From Oscillibacter sp. (lineage in GTDB: Bacteria; Bacillota; Clostridia; Oscillospirales; Oscillospiraceae), in the NCBI GenBank assembly GCA_022797935.1, contig JAAWLO010000002.1, forward strand, positions 1 through 64,000: 64,000 nucleotides of DNA, given 5' to 3'. Below are positions 28,095 to 37,154 of this stretch, in pieces. The notes beneath the pieces were generated by a model. That model was given only the letters and a program-made list of their open reading frames with translations. It searched no databases and had not been told where the DNA came from. The position numbers and the translations under genes were made by a program. Position 1 is the first letter of the stretch. Each line of letters begins with the position of its first letter.

Positions 28095-28954
28095 TGAACG
28101 AGTCTGCCGTGAAAAAGCCGGTCTCTGTGAAGAAGGCCATCCTGCGGGTCCTGCTGTACTTTGTGGTGCTGGACGTATGCGTCATCACCCTGTACCCCTA
28201 TTTCGCCATGCTCTGCACGGCCCTGAAGAGCCGGGCGGAAATCTTCGCCGTGGAAGCCACCGTGCTCCCGGTTCACGCCCTGTGGTCCAACTTTATCGAC
28301 ATCTGGTCCCGGGCGCCTATGGGACGTTATTTCCTCAACTCGGTCCTCATTGCCGGCGGGTCTACCCTGATTGCCATGCTCTGCGGCATCCCCGCCGCCT
28401 ATGCCCTGGCCCGTATGAAGTTCAAGGGACAGACGGCCTTTCTGGGCTTCGTCATTGTCTCGCAGATGTTTGCGCCGGTGGTGCTGCTGATCGGCATCTA
28501 TAAGGTCATGATGACCATGGGCCTGACGGACAGCATCTGGGGCCTGATCTTCATCAATGCCGCCTTCAACCAGGCCTTTACCGTCTGGCTGCTGCGGGGC
28601 ACCTTTATGGGCATCTCCGCCGAGATGGAGCAGGCCGCCACCATTGACGGCTGCAACCGGGTGCAGGCCATGCTGCGGGTGCTGCTGCCTGTGGCCGCGC
28701 CGGGCATTGTCACGACGCTGATTTTCATCTTCATCAACGCATGGAACGAATACACCGTGGCCCTGTGCCTGATTTCGACCGACACCTATAAGCCCCTGAC
28801 GGTGGGCATCAATGTGTTCAACGGTTATAACATCATTGAGTGGCAGTATCTCTTCGCCGCCTCCATCTTTGCCATTATCCCGGTGGTGATTCTCTTCATG
28901 ATGATTGAGAAGAATCTGGTCAGCGGACTGGCTTCCGGCGGCGTCAAGGGTTAA
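28094..28954 (+). CDS. Carbohydrate ABC transporter permease (MalG/UgpE type)
   Basis: 'MEQAATIDGCNRVQAMLRVLLPVAAPGIVT' EAA motif. Confidence 0.93.
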   Translation: MNESAVKKPVSVKKAILRVLLYFVVLDVCVITLYPYFAMLCTALKSRAEIFAVEATVLPVHALWSNFIDIWSRAPMGRYFLNSVLIAGGSTLIAMLCGIPAAYALARMKFKGQTAFLGFVIVSQMFAPVVLLIGIYKVMMTMGLTDSIWGLIFINAAFNQAFTVWLLRGTFMGISAEMEQAATIDGCNRVQAMLRVLLPVAAPGIVTTLIFIFINAWNEYTVALCLISTDTYKPLTVGINVFNGYNIIEWQYLFAASIFAIIPVVILFMMIEKNLVSGLASGGVKG

Positions 28955-28992
28955 GAGGCAGCCGTCGCAAGTTCACACATTTAGGAGGAACT

Positions 28993-30372
28993 ATGGAGCG
29001 TTTTGGCATTTCCTTTCAGGTGGACCATGTGCCGGAGCTGGATCCGGACTTTATGCCCATTCTGAAATTCAACCGAGCCTTTTTGGAGACCGCGAAAAAA
29101 CCGGTGGCCCTGGCCGTGGAACGGGCAGACGGTCAGATGGCCTCCTGCCGGACCTTTATCCACGGCACACCGGAGATGGCCCAGGCCGACCGCTGCTACG
29201 TGGACCGGCTGGTGAAGACCATCCTCTGGACCCAGGGCGGGTTCCGGGTGTATGTGGATGATCCGGAGATGTACGAATATCTCTCCGGCGTTTACAGCCA
29301 GGCGGGACAGCGGGCCTTTGACTGGGACTTTATGGCCAACGTCTACGAGCATCCCTTTGAGGTGGTGCGGACGGACGCCGTCCCGGAGGCCAAGGATGCT
29401 CCCAAAGCCATGGGCGGCCATCTGGAGGGCTGCCGCATTGGCTTTGACGCCGGCGGGTCCGACCGGAAGGTCTCCGCGGTGATAGACGGAGAAACGGTCT
29501 TCTCCGAGGAGGTGGTCTGGTACCCGAAAATCACCGCCGATCCCCAGTACCACTATGACGGCATTGTGGCCGCCCTGAAGTCCGCCGCGGAGCATATGCC
29601 CCGGGTGGACGCCGTGGGCGTCAGCTCTGCCGGTATCTACATCAACGACCGGACCATGAGCGCCTCCCTGTTCCTCAAGGTCCCCCGGGAGCTCTATGAG
29701 GACAAGGTCAAGAACATCTATATCCGCGCCATCCGGGATACCTTCGGCGACGTGCCCTTTGCCGTGGTCAACGACGGCGACGTCTCCGCCCTGGCGGGCG
29801 CGATGAGCCTGGAGGACAACAATGTCCTGGGCATTGCCATGGGCACCAGCGAGGCGGTGGGCTACGTGGACGGCCAGGGCCGCATCACCGGCTGGCTGAA
29901 CGAATTGGCCTTCGTCCCTGTGGACGTGAATCCGGAGGCCATGGAGGACGAGTGGAGCGGCGACATTGGCTGCGGCGTAAAGTATTTCTCGCAGGACGGC
30001 GTTATCAAGCTGGCTCCCCGGGCGGGGATTGCCCTGGATGAGAACGCTTCCCCGGCGGAGAAGCTGAAGGCCGTGCAGGCCCTTATGGAGGCGGACGATC
30101 CCAGAGCCGCCAAGGTCTACGAATCCATTGGCTGCTATTTGGGCCACACCCTGGCCTATTATTACGGCCTCTACGGCTTTCGCTATGTGCTGCTGCTGGG
30201 CCGGGTCATGAGCGGCAAGGGCGGCGACCGGCTTCTGGAGGTCTGCCGCAAGGTACTGGACGAGGAGTATCCGGACTGCGCCGGAAAGATGCAGCTGACC
30301 CTGCCGGACGAGAAGTTCCGCCGGGTGGGTCAGTCTATGGCCGCGGCCAGCCTGCCTGCGGGCCGGGGCTGA
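28993..30372 (+). CDS. ROK-like (ASKHA) sugar kinase/regulator homolog with ~145-aa N-terminal extension
   Basis: ASKHA core 'GCRIGFDAGGSDRKVSAVIDGE...DAVGVSSAGIY...GIAMGTSEAVGYV' begins only at ~residue 150. Confidence 0.75.
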   Translation: MERFGISFQVDHVPELDPDFMPILKFNRAFLETAKKPVALAVERADGQMASCRTFIHGTPEMAQADRCYVDRLVKTILWTQGGFRVYVDDPEMYEYLSGVYSQAGQRAFDWDFMANVYEHPFEVVRTDAVPEAKDAPKAMGGHLEGCRIGFDAGGSDRKVSAVIDGETVFSEEVVWYPKITADPQYHYDGIVAALKSAAEHMPRVDAVGVSSAGIYINDRTMSASLFLKVPRELYEDKVKNIYIRAIRDTFGDVPFAVVNDGDVSALAGAMSLEDNNVLGIAMGTSEAVGYVDGQGRITGWLNELAFVPVDVNPEAMEDEWSGDIGCGVKYFSQDGVIKLAPRAGIALDENASPAEKLKAVQALMEADDPRAAKVYESIGCYLGHTLAYYYGLYGFRYVLLLGRVMSGKGGDRLLEVCRKVLDEEYPDCAGKMQLTLPDEKFRRVGQSMAAASLPAGRG

Positions 30373-30394
30373 GGGATGAAAGGAGAATGCCCGT

Positions 30395-31147
30395 ATGAGA
30401 ATTTACTGTGAGAAGGACTATGACGCCATGAGCCGCCGGGCCGCCGCAGTGATCGCCTCGGAGATCATCCACCGCCCGGACTGCGTGCTGGGCTTGGCCA
30501 CCGGTTCCAGCCCGGAGGGAACGTACCGGTATCTGGTGGAGTGGACGAAGCAGAATCTGCTGAGCTTCCGTCAGGTCCGTTCTGTGAATCTGGACGAGTA
30601 CAAGGGCCTGGAGCCCACGCATGACCAGAGCTACCGTTATTTCATGCAGTCTCATCTGTTTGACCACGTGGATATTCTCCCGGAGAACACCCGGGTGCCC
30701 GACGGCCTGACGGCGGACCCCGCCGCCCACTGCGCCGGGTATGACGCCTATATCCGTTCCCTGGGCTACGTGGACCTCCAGCTGCTGGGTATTGGCCGCA
30801 ACGGCCATATCGGCTTCAATGAGCCCGGCGACTGCTTCGTGAAGGAGACCCATGTGGTGGATTTGGCGGAGAGCACCATTGACGCCAACGCCCGCTTCTT
30901 TGCCACGCGGGACGACGTGCCCAAGCAGGCCATCAGCATGGGCATCGGCGCCATCATGGGAGCCAAGAAGGTGCTGCTGGTAGCCAGCGGCGCGGAGAAG
31001 GCCGACGCCATCCTGGGCACGGTCTGCGGGCCCATCTCGCCCCGGTGCCCCGGCTCCATTCTTCAGCTCCATCCCAATGTAGTGCTGGTATGCGACGAGG
31101 CGGCGGGCAGCAAGCTGAAGGCCGCCGGAGCAGCGGTATGCGGATAA
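30395..31147 (+). CDS. nagB: Glucosamine-6-phosphate deaminase
   Basis: 'VLGLATGSSPEGTYRYLVEW', 'QLLGIGRNGHIGFNEPG'. Confidence 0.95.
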   Translation: MRIYCEKDYDAMSRRAAAVIASEIIHRPDCVLGLATGSSPEGTYRYLVEWTKQNLLSFRQVRSVNLDEYKGLEPTHDQSYRYFMQSHLFDHVDILPENTRVPDGLTADPAAHCAGYDAYIRSLGYVDLQLLGIGRNGHIGFNEPGDCFVKETHVVDLAESTIDANARFFATRDDVPKQAISMGIGAIMGAKKVLLVASGAEKADAILGTVCGPISPRCPGSILQLHPNVVLVCDEAAGSKLKAAGAAVCG

Positions 31148-32274
31148 TCAACGGCCAGGTCTTTGACCTGGAAGCGGGCTTTGTTTCCCGGGAACTCTGT
31201 ACAGACGGACCTCTGCTGGCGGCGTCCAGCGGCGAAGAGGCGGTTCTGGACGCAGCCGGATGCTGGGTCATCCCGGCTCTGGTGGACGTCCACTTCCACG
31301 GCTGCGTGGGAGAGGATTTCAGCGACGCCACGCCGGAGGGCCTGCAAAAGATTGCGGATTATGAACTGTCCCAGGGTGTGGGCTACCTCTGCCCCGCCGG
31401 GATGACGCTGCCGGAAGAGCAGCTGCTGGCCATCTGCCGGAACACCGCCGCGCACCGGGCGCAGAACACCGGCGGCGCGGAAGTGGCAGGCGTTCACCTG
31501 GAGGGGCCTTTCCTCAACGCCGCGAAAAAGGGCGCGCAGAACGGCGCCTACCTCCGGGACCCCGACGTCTCCCTGCTCAAGCGCCTCCAGGAGGCGGCGG
31601 AGGGCTGCGTAAAACTGGTAACCGTGGCCCCGGAGCAGCCGGGAGCTTTGGAATTCATCCGGGCCGCTGTGGAGATGGGGATTGCCGTCTCCCTGGGTCA
31701 TACCACGGCGGATTATGACACGGCGAAAGCGGCCTTCGAGGCGGGAGCGGACCACGCCACCCATCTCTACAACGCCATGCCGCCGCTGGGCCACCGGAAT
31801 CCCGGCGTCATCGGCGCGGCCTTCGACCATCCCAAGGCGCAGGCCGAGCTGATCTGCGACGGCGTCCACATTCACCCCAGTGTGGTGCGGGCCACCTTCC
31901 GCCTCTTCGGCGCGGCGCGGATGCTGCTGGTGTCCGACACCATGCGGGCGGCGGGAATGCCTGACGGAGCCTATACCCTGGGCGGTCTGGATGTGAACGT
32001 AAAGGGCCCCCTGTGTACCCTGGAGGACGGCACCATTGCCGGTTCCGCCACGAATCTGATGGACTGTATGCGGACCGCCGTTTCCTTTGGGATTCCTCTG
32101 GCGGACGCCGTCCGAGCCTGTACGTATAACCCCGCCCGTTCCATTGGAATCGACAGCCGGGTTGGAACCCTGGACACGGGGAAGGAGGCCAGTCTGGTGC
32201 TGCTGAATCAGACGGACCTGTCCATCCGCGCGATTCTCTTCCGGGGACGGCTGGTTTCCGGTCCGGCGGCCTGA
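31138..32274 (+). CDS. nagA: N-acetylglucosamine-6-phosphate deacetylase
   Basis: 'VIPALVDVHFHGCVGEDFSDA', 'GVHLEGPFLN', 'ATHLYNAMPPLGHRNPG'; start overlaps nagB end. Confidence 0.95.
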   Translation: MRIINGQVFDLEAGFVSRELCTDGPLLAASSGEEAVLDAAGCWVIPALVDVHFHGCVGEDFSDATPEGLQKIADYELSQGVGYLCPAGMTLPEEQLLAICRNTAAHRAQNTGGAEVAGVHLEGPFLNAAKKGAQNGAYLRDPDVSLLKRLQEAAEGCVKLVTVAPEQPGALEFIRAAVEMGIAVSLGHTTADYDTAKAAFEAGADHATHLYNAMPPLGHRNPGVIGAAFDHPKAQAELICDGVHIHPSVVRATFRLFGAARMLLVSDTMRAAGMPDGAYTLGGLDVNVKGPLCTLEDGTIAGSATNLMDCMRTAVSFGIPLADAVRACTYNPARSIGIDSRVGTLDTGKEASLVLLNQTDLSIRAILFRGRLVSGPAA

Positions 32275-32289
32275 GCGCTTCCGGTTTTC

Positions 32290-32470
32290 CCCGTGGAACG
32301 CGGTTCCACGTTAAATTCAAGGGCCGCAGGGGCTACTCCATTCCCATAGCCTCCGGCACCGGATAAAAAGGAGAAACCGCTGCTTGCGGTGCGGCAGTGT
32401 GGAGACCTGCCGTAAAGTCCCGGGAACTGGCGTCCCGGGATGAGGCGGAGCGGGCGGAGGCCCCTCCATC
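32290..32470 (+). promoter_or_regulatory. Hairpin-rich leader upstream of the MsmX-type ATPase gene (unclassified)
   Basis: Consecutive stems: cgtggaac/gttccacg, accgc/gcggt, cggcag/ctgccg, tcccggga/tcccggga. Confidence 0.45.
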
Positions 32471-32483
32471 AAAGCAACATGCT

Positions 32484-33665
32484 ATGGCTACTTTGAATCT
32501 GAAGAGCATCAAGAAGATTTATCCCCACAGCGGCGGCCAGAAAAAGGCCCGGAAAAAGAAGAATGAACCGGAGAAGAAGATCAACCTCCAGGTGACGGAG
32601 CAGGGCGTGGTTGCCGTGCAGGAGTTCAATCTGGATATTGCCGACAAGGAATTCATCGTTCTGGTTGGTCCCTCCGGCTGCGGCAAGTCCACCACGCTGC
32701 GCATGGTGGCGGGCCTGGAGGAGATTTCCGAGGGTGAGCTGCTGATTGACGGCAAGGTGATGAACGACGTAGAGCCCAAGAACCGGGATATCGCCATGGT
32801 CTTCCAGTCCTATGCCCTGTACCCCCACATGACGGTCTATGAGAATATGGCCTTCCCCCTGAAGCTGCGGAAGATGGACAAAGAGGAAATCGACCGCCGG
32901 GTAAAGGAAGCCGCCGAAATTCTGGACATCACCCAGTATCTGGACCGCAAGCCCAAGGCCCTTTCCGGCGGCCAGCGGCAGCGCGTCGCCATTGGCCGGG
33001 CCATCGTCCGGGAGCCCAAGGTGCTGCTGATGGACGAACCCCTCTCCAACCTGGACGCCAAGCTCCGCAACCAAATGCGGGCGGAGATCATCAAGCTGCG
33101 GCAGAAGATCAACACCACCTTCATGTACGTTACCCACGACCAGACCGAGGCCATGACCCTGGGTGACCGGATTGTCATCATGAAAGACGGCTTTATCCAG
33201 CAGATCGGCACGCCCCAGCAGGTGTTCGATCATCCGGCGAATCTCTTCGTGGCGGGCTTTATCGGCACGCCGCAGATGAACTTCTTCCATGCCAAGCTGG
33301 TGAAGGAGAACGGCAGCTATCTGGTGTCCGTGGGCGGTATCAAGGTGGCCCTTTCCCAGGAGAAGCAGGAGGCCCTGTCCAAGCGGAACACGGCGGAGCA
33401 GACGATTACCCTGGGCGTCCGGCCAGACCATATGATTCTCACGGAGGACGCGGCCAATGCCCTCACAGCGACGGTGGACGTCAGCGAAATGATGGGCAGC
33501 GCTGTCCACCTCCATGCCAACGCGGAGGGCCGGGACGTAGTGGTCATTGTGCCCACGCTTTCCAGCGCCCAGTCCATGTTTGCCCCTGGCAGCCAGATTC
33601 ATCTGACCTTTGGCGGCAATGTCTGCCATGTCTTTGACCAGGAGGGGAAGAACCTGGAGTTTTGA
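32484..33665 (+). CDS. Carbohydrate ABC transporter ATP-binding protein (MsmX/UgpC type)
   Basis: Walker A GPSGCGKSTTLRM, LSGGQRQRVAIGRA, C-terminal regulatory domain; lysine-rich insert near N-terminus. Confidence 0.93.
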   Translation: MATLNLKSIKKIYPHSGGQKKARKKKNEPEKKINLQVTEQGVVAVQEFNLDIADKEFIVLVGPSGCGKSTTLRMVAGLEEISEGELLIDGKVMNDVEPKNRDIAMVFQSYALYPHMTVYENMAFPLKLRKMDKEEIDRRVKEAAEILDITQYLDRKPKALSGGQRQRVAIGRAIVREPKVLLMDEPLSNLDAKLRNQMRAEIIKLRQKINTTFMYVTHDQTEAMTLGDRIVIMKDGFIQQIGTPQQVFDHPANLFVAGFIGTPQMNFFHAKLVKENGSYLVSVGGIKVALSQEKQEALSKRNTAEQTITLGVRPDHMILTEDAANALTATVDVSEMMGSAVHLHANAEGRDVVVIVPTLSSAQSMFAPGSQIHLTFGGNVCHVFDQEGKNLEF

Positions 33666-33690
33666 TTCCGGGTATGCGTTCTGATCCTGA

Positions 33691-33731
33691 AAAAGCCGCG
33701 CGGCTCCCAGGGAGACGCGCGGCTTTTTTTC
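33691..33731 (+). terminator. Terminator after ABC ATPase gene
   Basis: aaaagccgcgcg...cgcgcggcttttttt. Confidence 0.9.
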
Positions 33732-33805
33732 GCAAAGGCGGAAAAACGGAGGACTTCCTCACGAAAATCCCAAGACTGCGGGAGACAGTTTGTGCAAATC
33801 GACGG

Positions 33806-33834
33806 TTGACAAGTGTGCGCCGCCTGCGTATAAT
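33806..33834 (+). promoter_or_regulatory. Consensus sigma-A promoter of the T-box operon
   Basis: TTGACA-N17-TATAAT exact consensus. Confidence 0.9.
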
Positions 33835-33844
33835 ACAGGCAAAT

Positions 33845-34118
33845 CCGAAAAACCTATGAGCGAGAGAAGTACCTGGAAAGGGAATCCCCTCAGCGAGCCG
33901 CGGACAGTGGAAGCGCGGCGGGAGGCGTTCCGGCGAATGGACTCGTGAGGGCGGAGCGAACGGCTGAAAAGTCCAGTAGCGTCCGACGGGGGCCGCGCCC
34001 GTTACCAGGGCGGCGCGCATTCTGAGGAGTGCGTGAGACGAGCGGGCGCTTCGGCGTCAACTTGGGTGGTACCGCAGGATGGAAGTCTTGTCCCAATGGA
34101 GGGACAGGGCTTTTTTTC
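33845..34118 (+). promoter_or_regulatory. T-box riboswitch, probable Trp (UGG) specifier
   Basis: Stem I start 'gagcgagagaagta', specifier context 'gcgaaTGGactcg' (33938-33940), T-box 'ttgggtggtaccgcagg' (34062-34078), terminator 'tcttgtcccaatggagggacagggcttttttt'. Confidence 0.92.
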
Positions 34119-34272
34119 ATGCGGAGAAAGCCATAAATTCCTCTGCAGACCGGAAGAAAGAAGGCTGATTCTATGAGATTGCTGACAAAACGATGGCGTC
34201 CGTATACGCTCTGCCAGACTGGAACCTTTGAATTTGACAGCAGCCGCTGACGCTGCGAAAGGAGTATTTACC

Positions 34273-35292
34273 ATGAAAACGATGAAACGGCTTGCCGCCC
34301 TGTTTTTGGGCCTGACCCTGACCCTCTCCCTGGCCGCCTGCGGCGGGGACGCCGCAGGCGATGCCGGAACGGACCATGCCGCCGGTGACAGCGGTGACGC
34401 CGCCGGAAAGTACCTCATCGGCATTTCCCAATACGGCGAACACGGTTCCCTGGACAACTGCCGCACCGGCTTCCTCCAGGGCCTGGAAGCAGCGGGCCTG
34501 AAAGAAGGCGTGGACTACGAGATCCACTACCAGAACGCCGGATTTGACGACAGCATTGCCACCCAGATTGGTCAGACCTTCTCCGCCGAGAATGTGGATA
34601 TGATGGTGGCCATTGCCACGCCCTCCGCCACGGCCTGCTTCGCCGCTGCCGAGGACAAGGACATCCCCGTCATCTTCACCGCCATCACTGACCCTGTGGG
34701 GGCCAGCCTGGACGCCGGAAACATCACCGGTACTTCCGACGTTCTGCCGGTGGAGGGTCAGCTCCAGCTCATCCGGGACCTCCAGCCCAACGCCAAAACC
34801 GTGGGCATCGTCTATACCACCAGCGAGGCCAATTCCGTCTACTCGGTGGGCGTCTACGAGGAAAAGGCCGCAGAGTACGGCTTTGCCATTGAGACCGTGG
34901 GCGTCACGGCCCAGTCGGAGGTCACCCAGGCGGTGGATACCCTGCTCTCCCGGGGGGTGGACTGCCTGTCCAACCTGACGGACAACACCGTTGTTGGCGT
35001 CCTCCCCGCCATTCTGGAGAAGACCAACGAGGCCGGTGTTCCGGTTTACGGTTCGGAAATCGAGCAGATGAAGTTGGGCTGTGTCGCAGGCGCGGGCCTG
35101 GATTATAGCAAGCTGGGCGTTCAGACCGGCCAGATGGCCGCCAAGGTCCTCCGGGGGGAAGCCCAGTGCCAGGACCTGCCCTACGAGGTCATTGAGAATT
35201 TCGACCTCTACCTCAATGGCGAAGTCCTTTCCGCCATGGGCATTGCGGTGCCGGAGAATGTCGCGGCCCAGGCGATTGACGTGGTTGGCTGA
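34273..35292 (+). CDS. ABC transporter substrate-binding lipoprotein (TrpX-like, ABC_sub_bind family)
   Basis: Lipobox SLAACGG; 'IGISQYGEHGSLDNCRTGFLQGLEAAGLKEGVDYEIHYQNA'; T-box regulated. Confidence 0.9.
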   Translation: MKTMKRLAALFLGLTLTLSLAACGGDAAGDAGTDHAAGDSGDAAGKYLIGISQYGEHGSLDNCRTGFLQGLEAAGLKEGVDYEIHYQNAGFDDSIATQIGQTFSAENVDMMVAIATPSATACFAAAEDKDIPVIFTAITDPVGASLDAGNITGTSDVLPVEGQLQLIRDLQPNAKTVGIVYTTSEANSVYSVGVYEEKAAEYGFAIETVGVTAQSEVTQAVDTLLSRGVDCLSNLTDNTVVGVLPAILEKTNEAGVPVYGSEIEQMKLGCVAGAGLDYSKLGVQTGQMAAKVLRGEAQCQDLPYEVIENFDLYLNGEVLSAMGIAVPENVAAQAIDVVG

Positions 35293-35307
35293 GGAGGACG
35301 CGCGGTT

Positions 35308-36192
35308 ATGAAACTGATTACCTGCCTGTACGGAGGCGAGGAGCGGGTAGGGCTGCTGGCCGCGGGGGGAACGCTGGAAAAGCCCGCCGCGGAAGTGGTG
35401 CTGCTGCCCTATCCGGACATGAACGCCCTGATTGAGGCCGCCGCCGCAAACCCGAAAGTCCTGGACCAGCTGGGGGAGTATTACTACATCCAGGGCGTGC
35501 CTCTGGGGGACGTGACCCTCCTGGCCCCCATTCCCCGGCCCCGGCAGGATGTCATCTGCCTGGGCATGAACTACCAGGACCACGCCAAGGAGGCCGCCCA
35601 GTACGACGCGGAGGCCTTCACAAAGGACAAACCGGCGGCGGTGTACTTTTCCAAGCGGGTCAGCCGGGCCGGGGACCCCGACGGGGTGATTCCCAGCTAT
35701 AAGGGGCTGGTGAAGCGTCTGGACTACGAAGCGGAACTGGCCGTGATTATCGGCAGGACTGCCCGGGACGTCAAGGCGGAGGAGGCCGGGGACTATGTGT
35801 TCGGCTACACCGTTCTCAACGACGTGTCCGCCCGAGACATACAGACCGGCCACAAGCAGTGGTACTTCGGCAAGAGCCTGGATGGCTTTACCCCCCTGGG
35901 CCCCTGTATCCTCACGGCGGACAGAGAGGCGTTTCCCCCGGCGCTGGAGATCTCCTGCAAGGTCAACGGGGAGGAGCGCCAGCGTTCCAACACCGCGCGG
36001 CTGATTCACAGCATTCCGGAGGTGATTGCGGAGCTCTCCGCCGGCATGACTCTGCTGCCGGGGACTATCATCGCCACCGGCACCCCCGCCGGTGTGGGCA
36101 TGGGCCTGGACCCGCCGGAGTTTTTGAAGTACGGCGACGTGGTGGAGTGCTGCATCGAGGGCATTGGGACCCTGCGGAGCACGGTGCGTTAA
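35308..36192 (+). CDS. Fumarylacetoacetate hydrolase (FAH) family protein
   Basis: 'PRPRQDVICLGMNYQDHAKEA', 'YEAELAVIIGRTARDV', 'TGTPAGVGMGLDPPEFLKYGDVVECCIEGIGTLRSTV'. Confidence 0.93.
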   Translation: MKLITCLYGGEERVGLLAAGGTLEKPAAEVVLLPYPDMNALIEAAAANPKVLDQLGEYYYIQGVPLGDVTLLAPIPRPRQDVICLGMNYQDHAKEAAQYDAEAFTKDKPAAVYFSKRVSRAGDPDGVIPSYKGLVKRLDYEAELAVIIGRTARDVKAEEAGDYVFGYTVLNDVSARDIQTGHKQWYFGKSLDGFTPLGPCILTADREAFPPALEISCKVNGEERQRSNTARLIHSIPEVIAELSAGMTLLPGTIIATGTPAGVGMGLDPPEFLKYGDVVECCIEGIGTLRSTVR

Positions 36193-36215
36193 TTCTTGCG
36201 AGGAGGCGGTTTGCC

Positions 36216-37154
36216 ATGCTGGACCTGCTGGTCAGCACCCTGACCCAGGGGCTGATTTACGCGCTGATTTCCTTCGGCGTCTATATTACCTATTCTATTC
36301 TGGACTTCCCGGACCTGGGGGTGGACGGCACCTTCCCCCTGGGGGCGGCAGTGACGGCGGTGCTGCTGGTAAAGGGGGTGAACCCCTGGCTGACCCTGCC
36401 CATAGCCCTGGCGGTGGGAGGGCTGGCGGGCTTGTTCACCGGCTTCGTCCATGTAAAGCTGGGAGTTCGGAACCTGCTGGCGGGCATCATCACCATGACG
36501 GCCCTGTTTTCCATCAACCTTCAGATTGCCGGGTCCAATCTCACGGTGGACCGGGGCACGGAGACGATTTTCACCTCCGGTCCCGTTCTGGCGGTGCTGG
36601 GGAACCTCACGCTGATGGAGCGGAAGCTGGTGGTGTCCCTGCTGCTGGTTGCGGCGGCGAAACTGGCCCTGGACGCCTATTTCCGGACGAAATCCGGCCT
36701 GCTGCTCCGGGCGGTGGGGGATAACGCCGGACTGGTCACCGCCCTGGGCAAGGACCGGGGCGCGGTGAAGCTGCTGGGCCTGGTGCTGTCCAACGCCCTG
36801 GTAGCCCTGGGGGGCTGTATCGTCTGCCACGAGCAGCGGAGCTTCTCCGCCACCATGGGTACCGGCCAGCTGGTCTACGGTCTGGCGGCGGTGATTATCG
36901 GCGTGTCCCTGCTGAATTTCTACGCCGGGTCGCCCCTGGCCCGGGCCCTGCGGGAGCGAAAGGCCCTGCGTTTTCTGGCGGTTCCCGCCGGGACCACGGC
37001 GGTGATTCTGGGCAGCATCCTCTACAAGCTCTGCGTCCAGGCGGCCCTGAGCGCGGGACTGCCCGCCAACATGATGAAGCTGGTGACGGCGGCGCTGTTT
37101 CTGCTGGTGCTGGTGCTGTCCGGCCGGAGGGGGGAGGAGATCATCCATGCTTGA
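36216..37154 (+). CDS. ABC transporter permease (TrpY-like)
   Basis: 'ALISFGVYITYSILDFPDLGVDGTFPLGAAVTAVLL' typical of this BPD_transp_2 subgroup. Confidence 0.9.
   Translation: MLDLLVSTLTQGLIYALISFGVYITYSILDFPDLGVDGTFPLGAAVTAVLLVKGVNPWLTLPIALAVGGLAGLFTGFVHVKLGVRNLLAGIITMTALFSINLQIAGSNLTVDRGTETIFTSGPVLAVLGNLTLMERKLVVSLLLVAAAKLALDAYFRTKSGLLLRAVGDNAGLVTALGKDRGAVKLLGLVLSNALVALGGCIVCHEQRSFSATMGTGQLVYGLAAVIIGVSLLNFYAGSPLARALRERKALRFLAVPAGTTAVILGSILYKLCVQAALSAGLPANMMKLVTAALFLLVLVLSGRRGEEIIHA

Noticed and set aside
32290-32470. c-di-GMP (GEMM) or glmS-type RNA before the ABC ATPase
   Set aside because: A 'agcctccgg' string resembles part of GEMM but the remaining conserved core is absent; left as unclassified.
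32397-32483. Upstream start of the MsmX-type ATPase
   Set aside because: 'MWRPAVKSRELASRDEAERAEAPPSKQHA' lies in the hairpin-rich leader and is not family-like; MATLNLKSIKKIYP is the family start.
34171-36009. 612-aa minus-strand ORF across the TrpX-like and FAH genes
   Set aside because: Shadow ORF covering two well-supported plus-strand genes.
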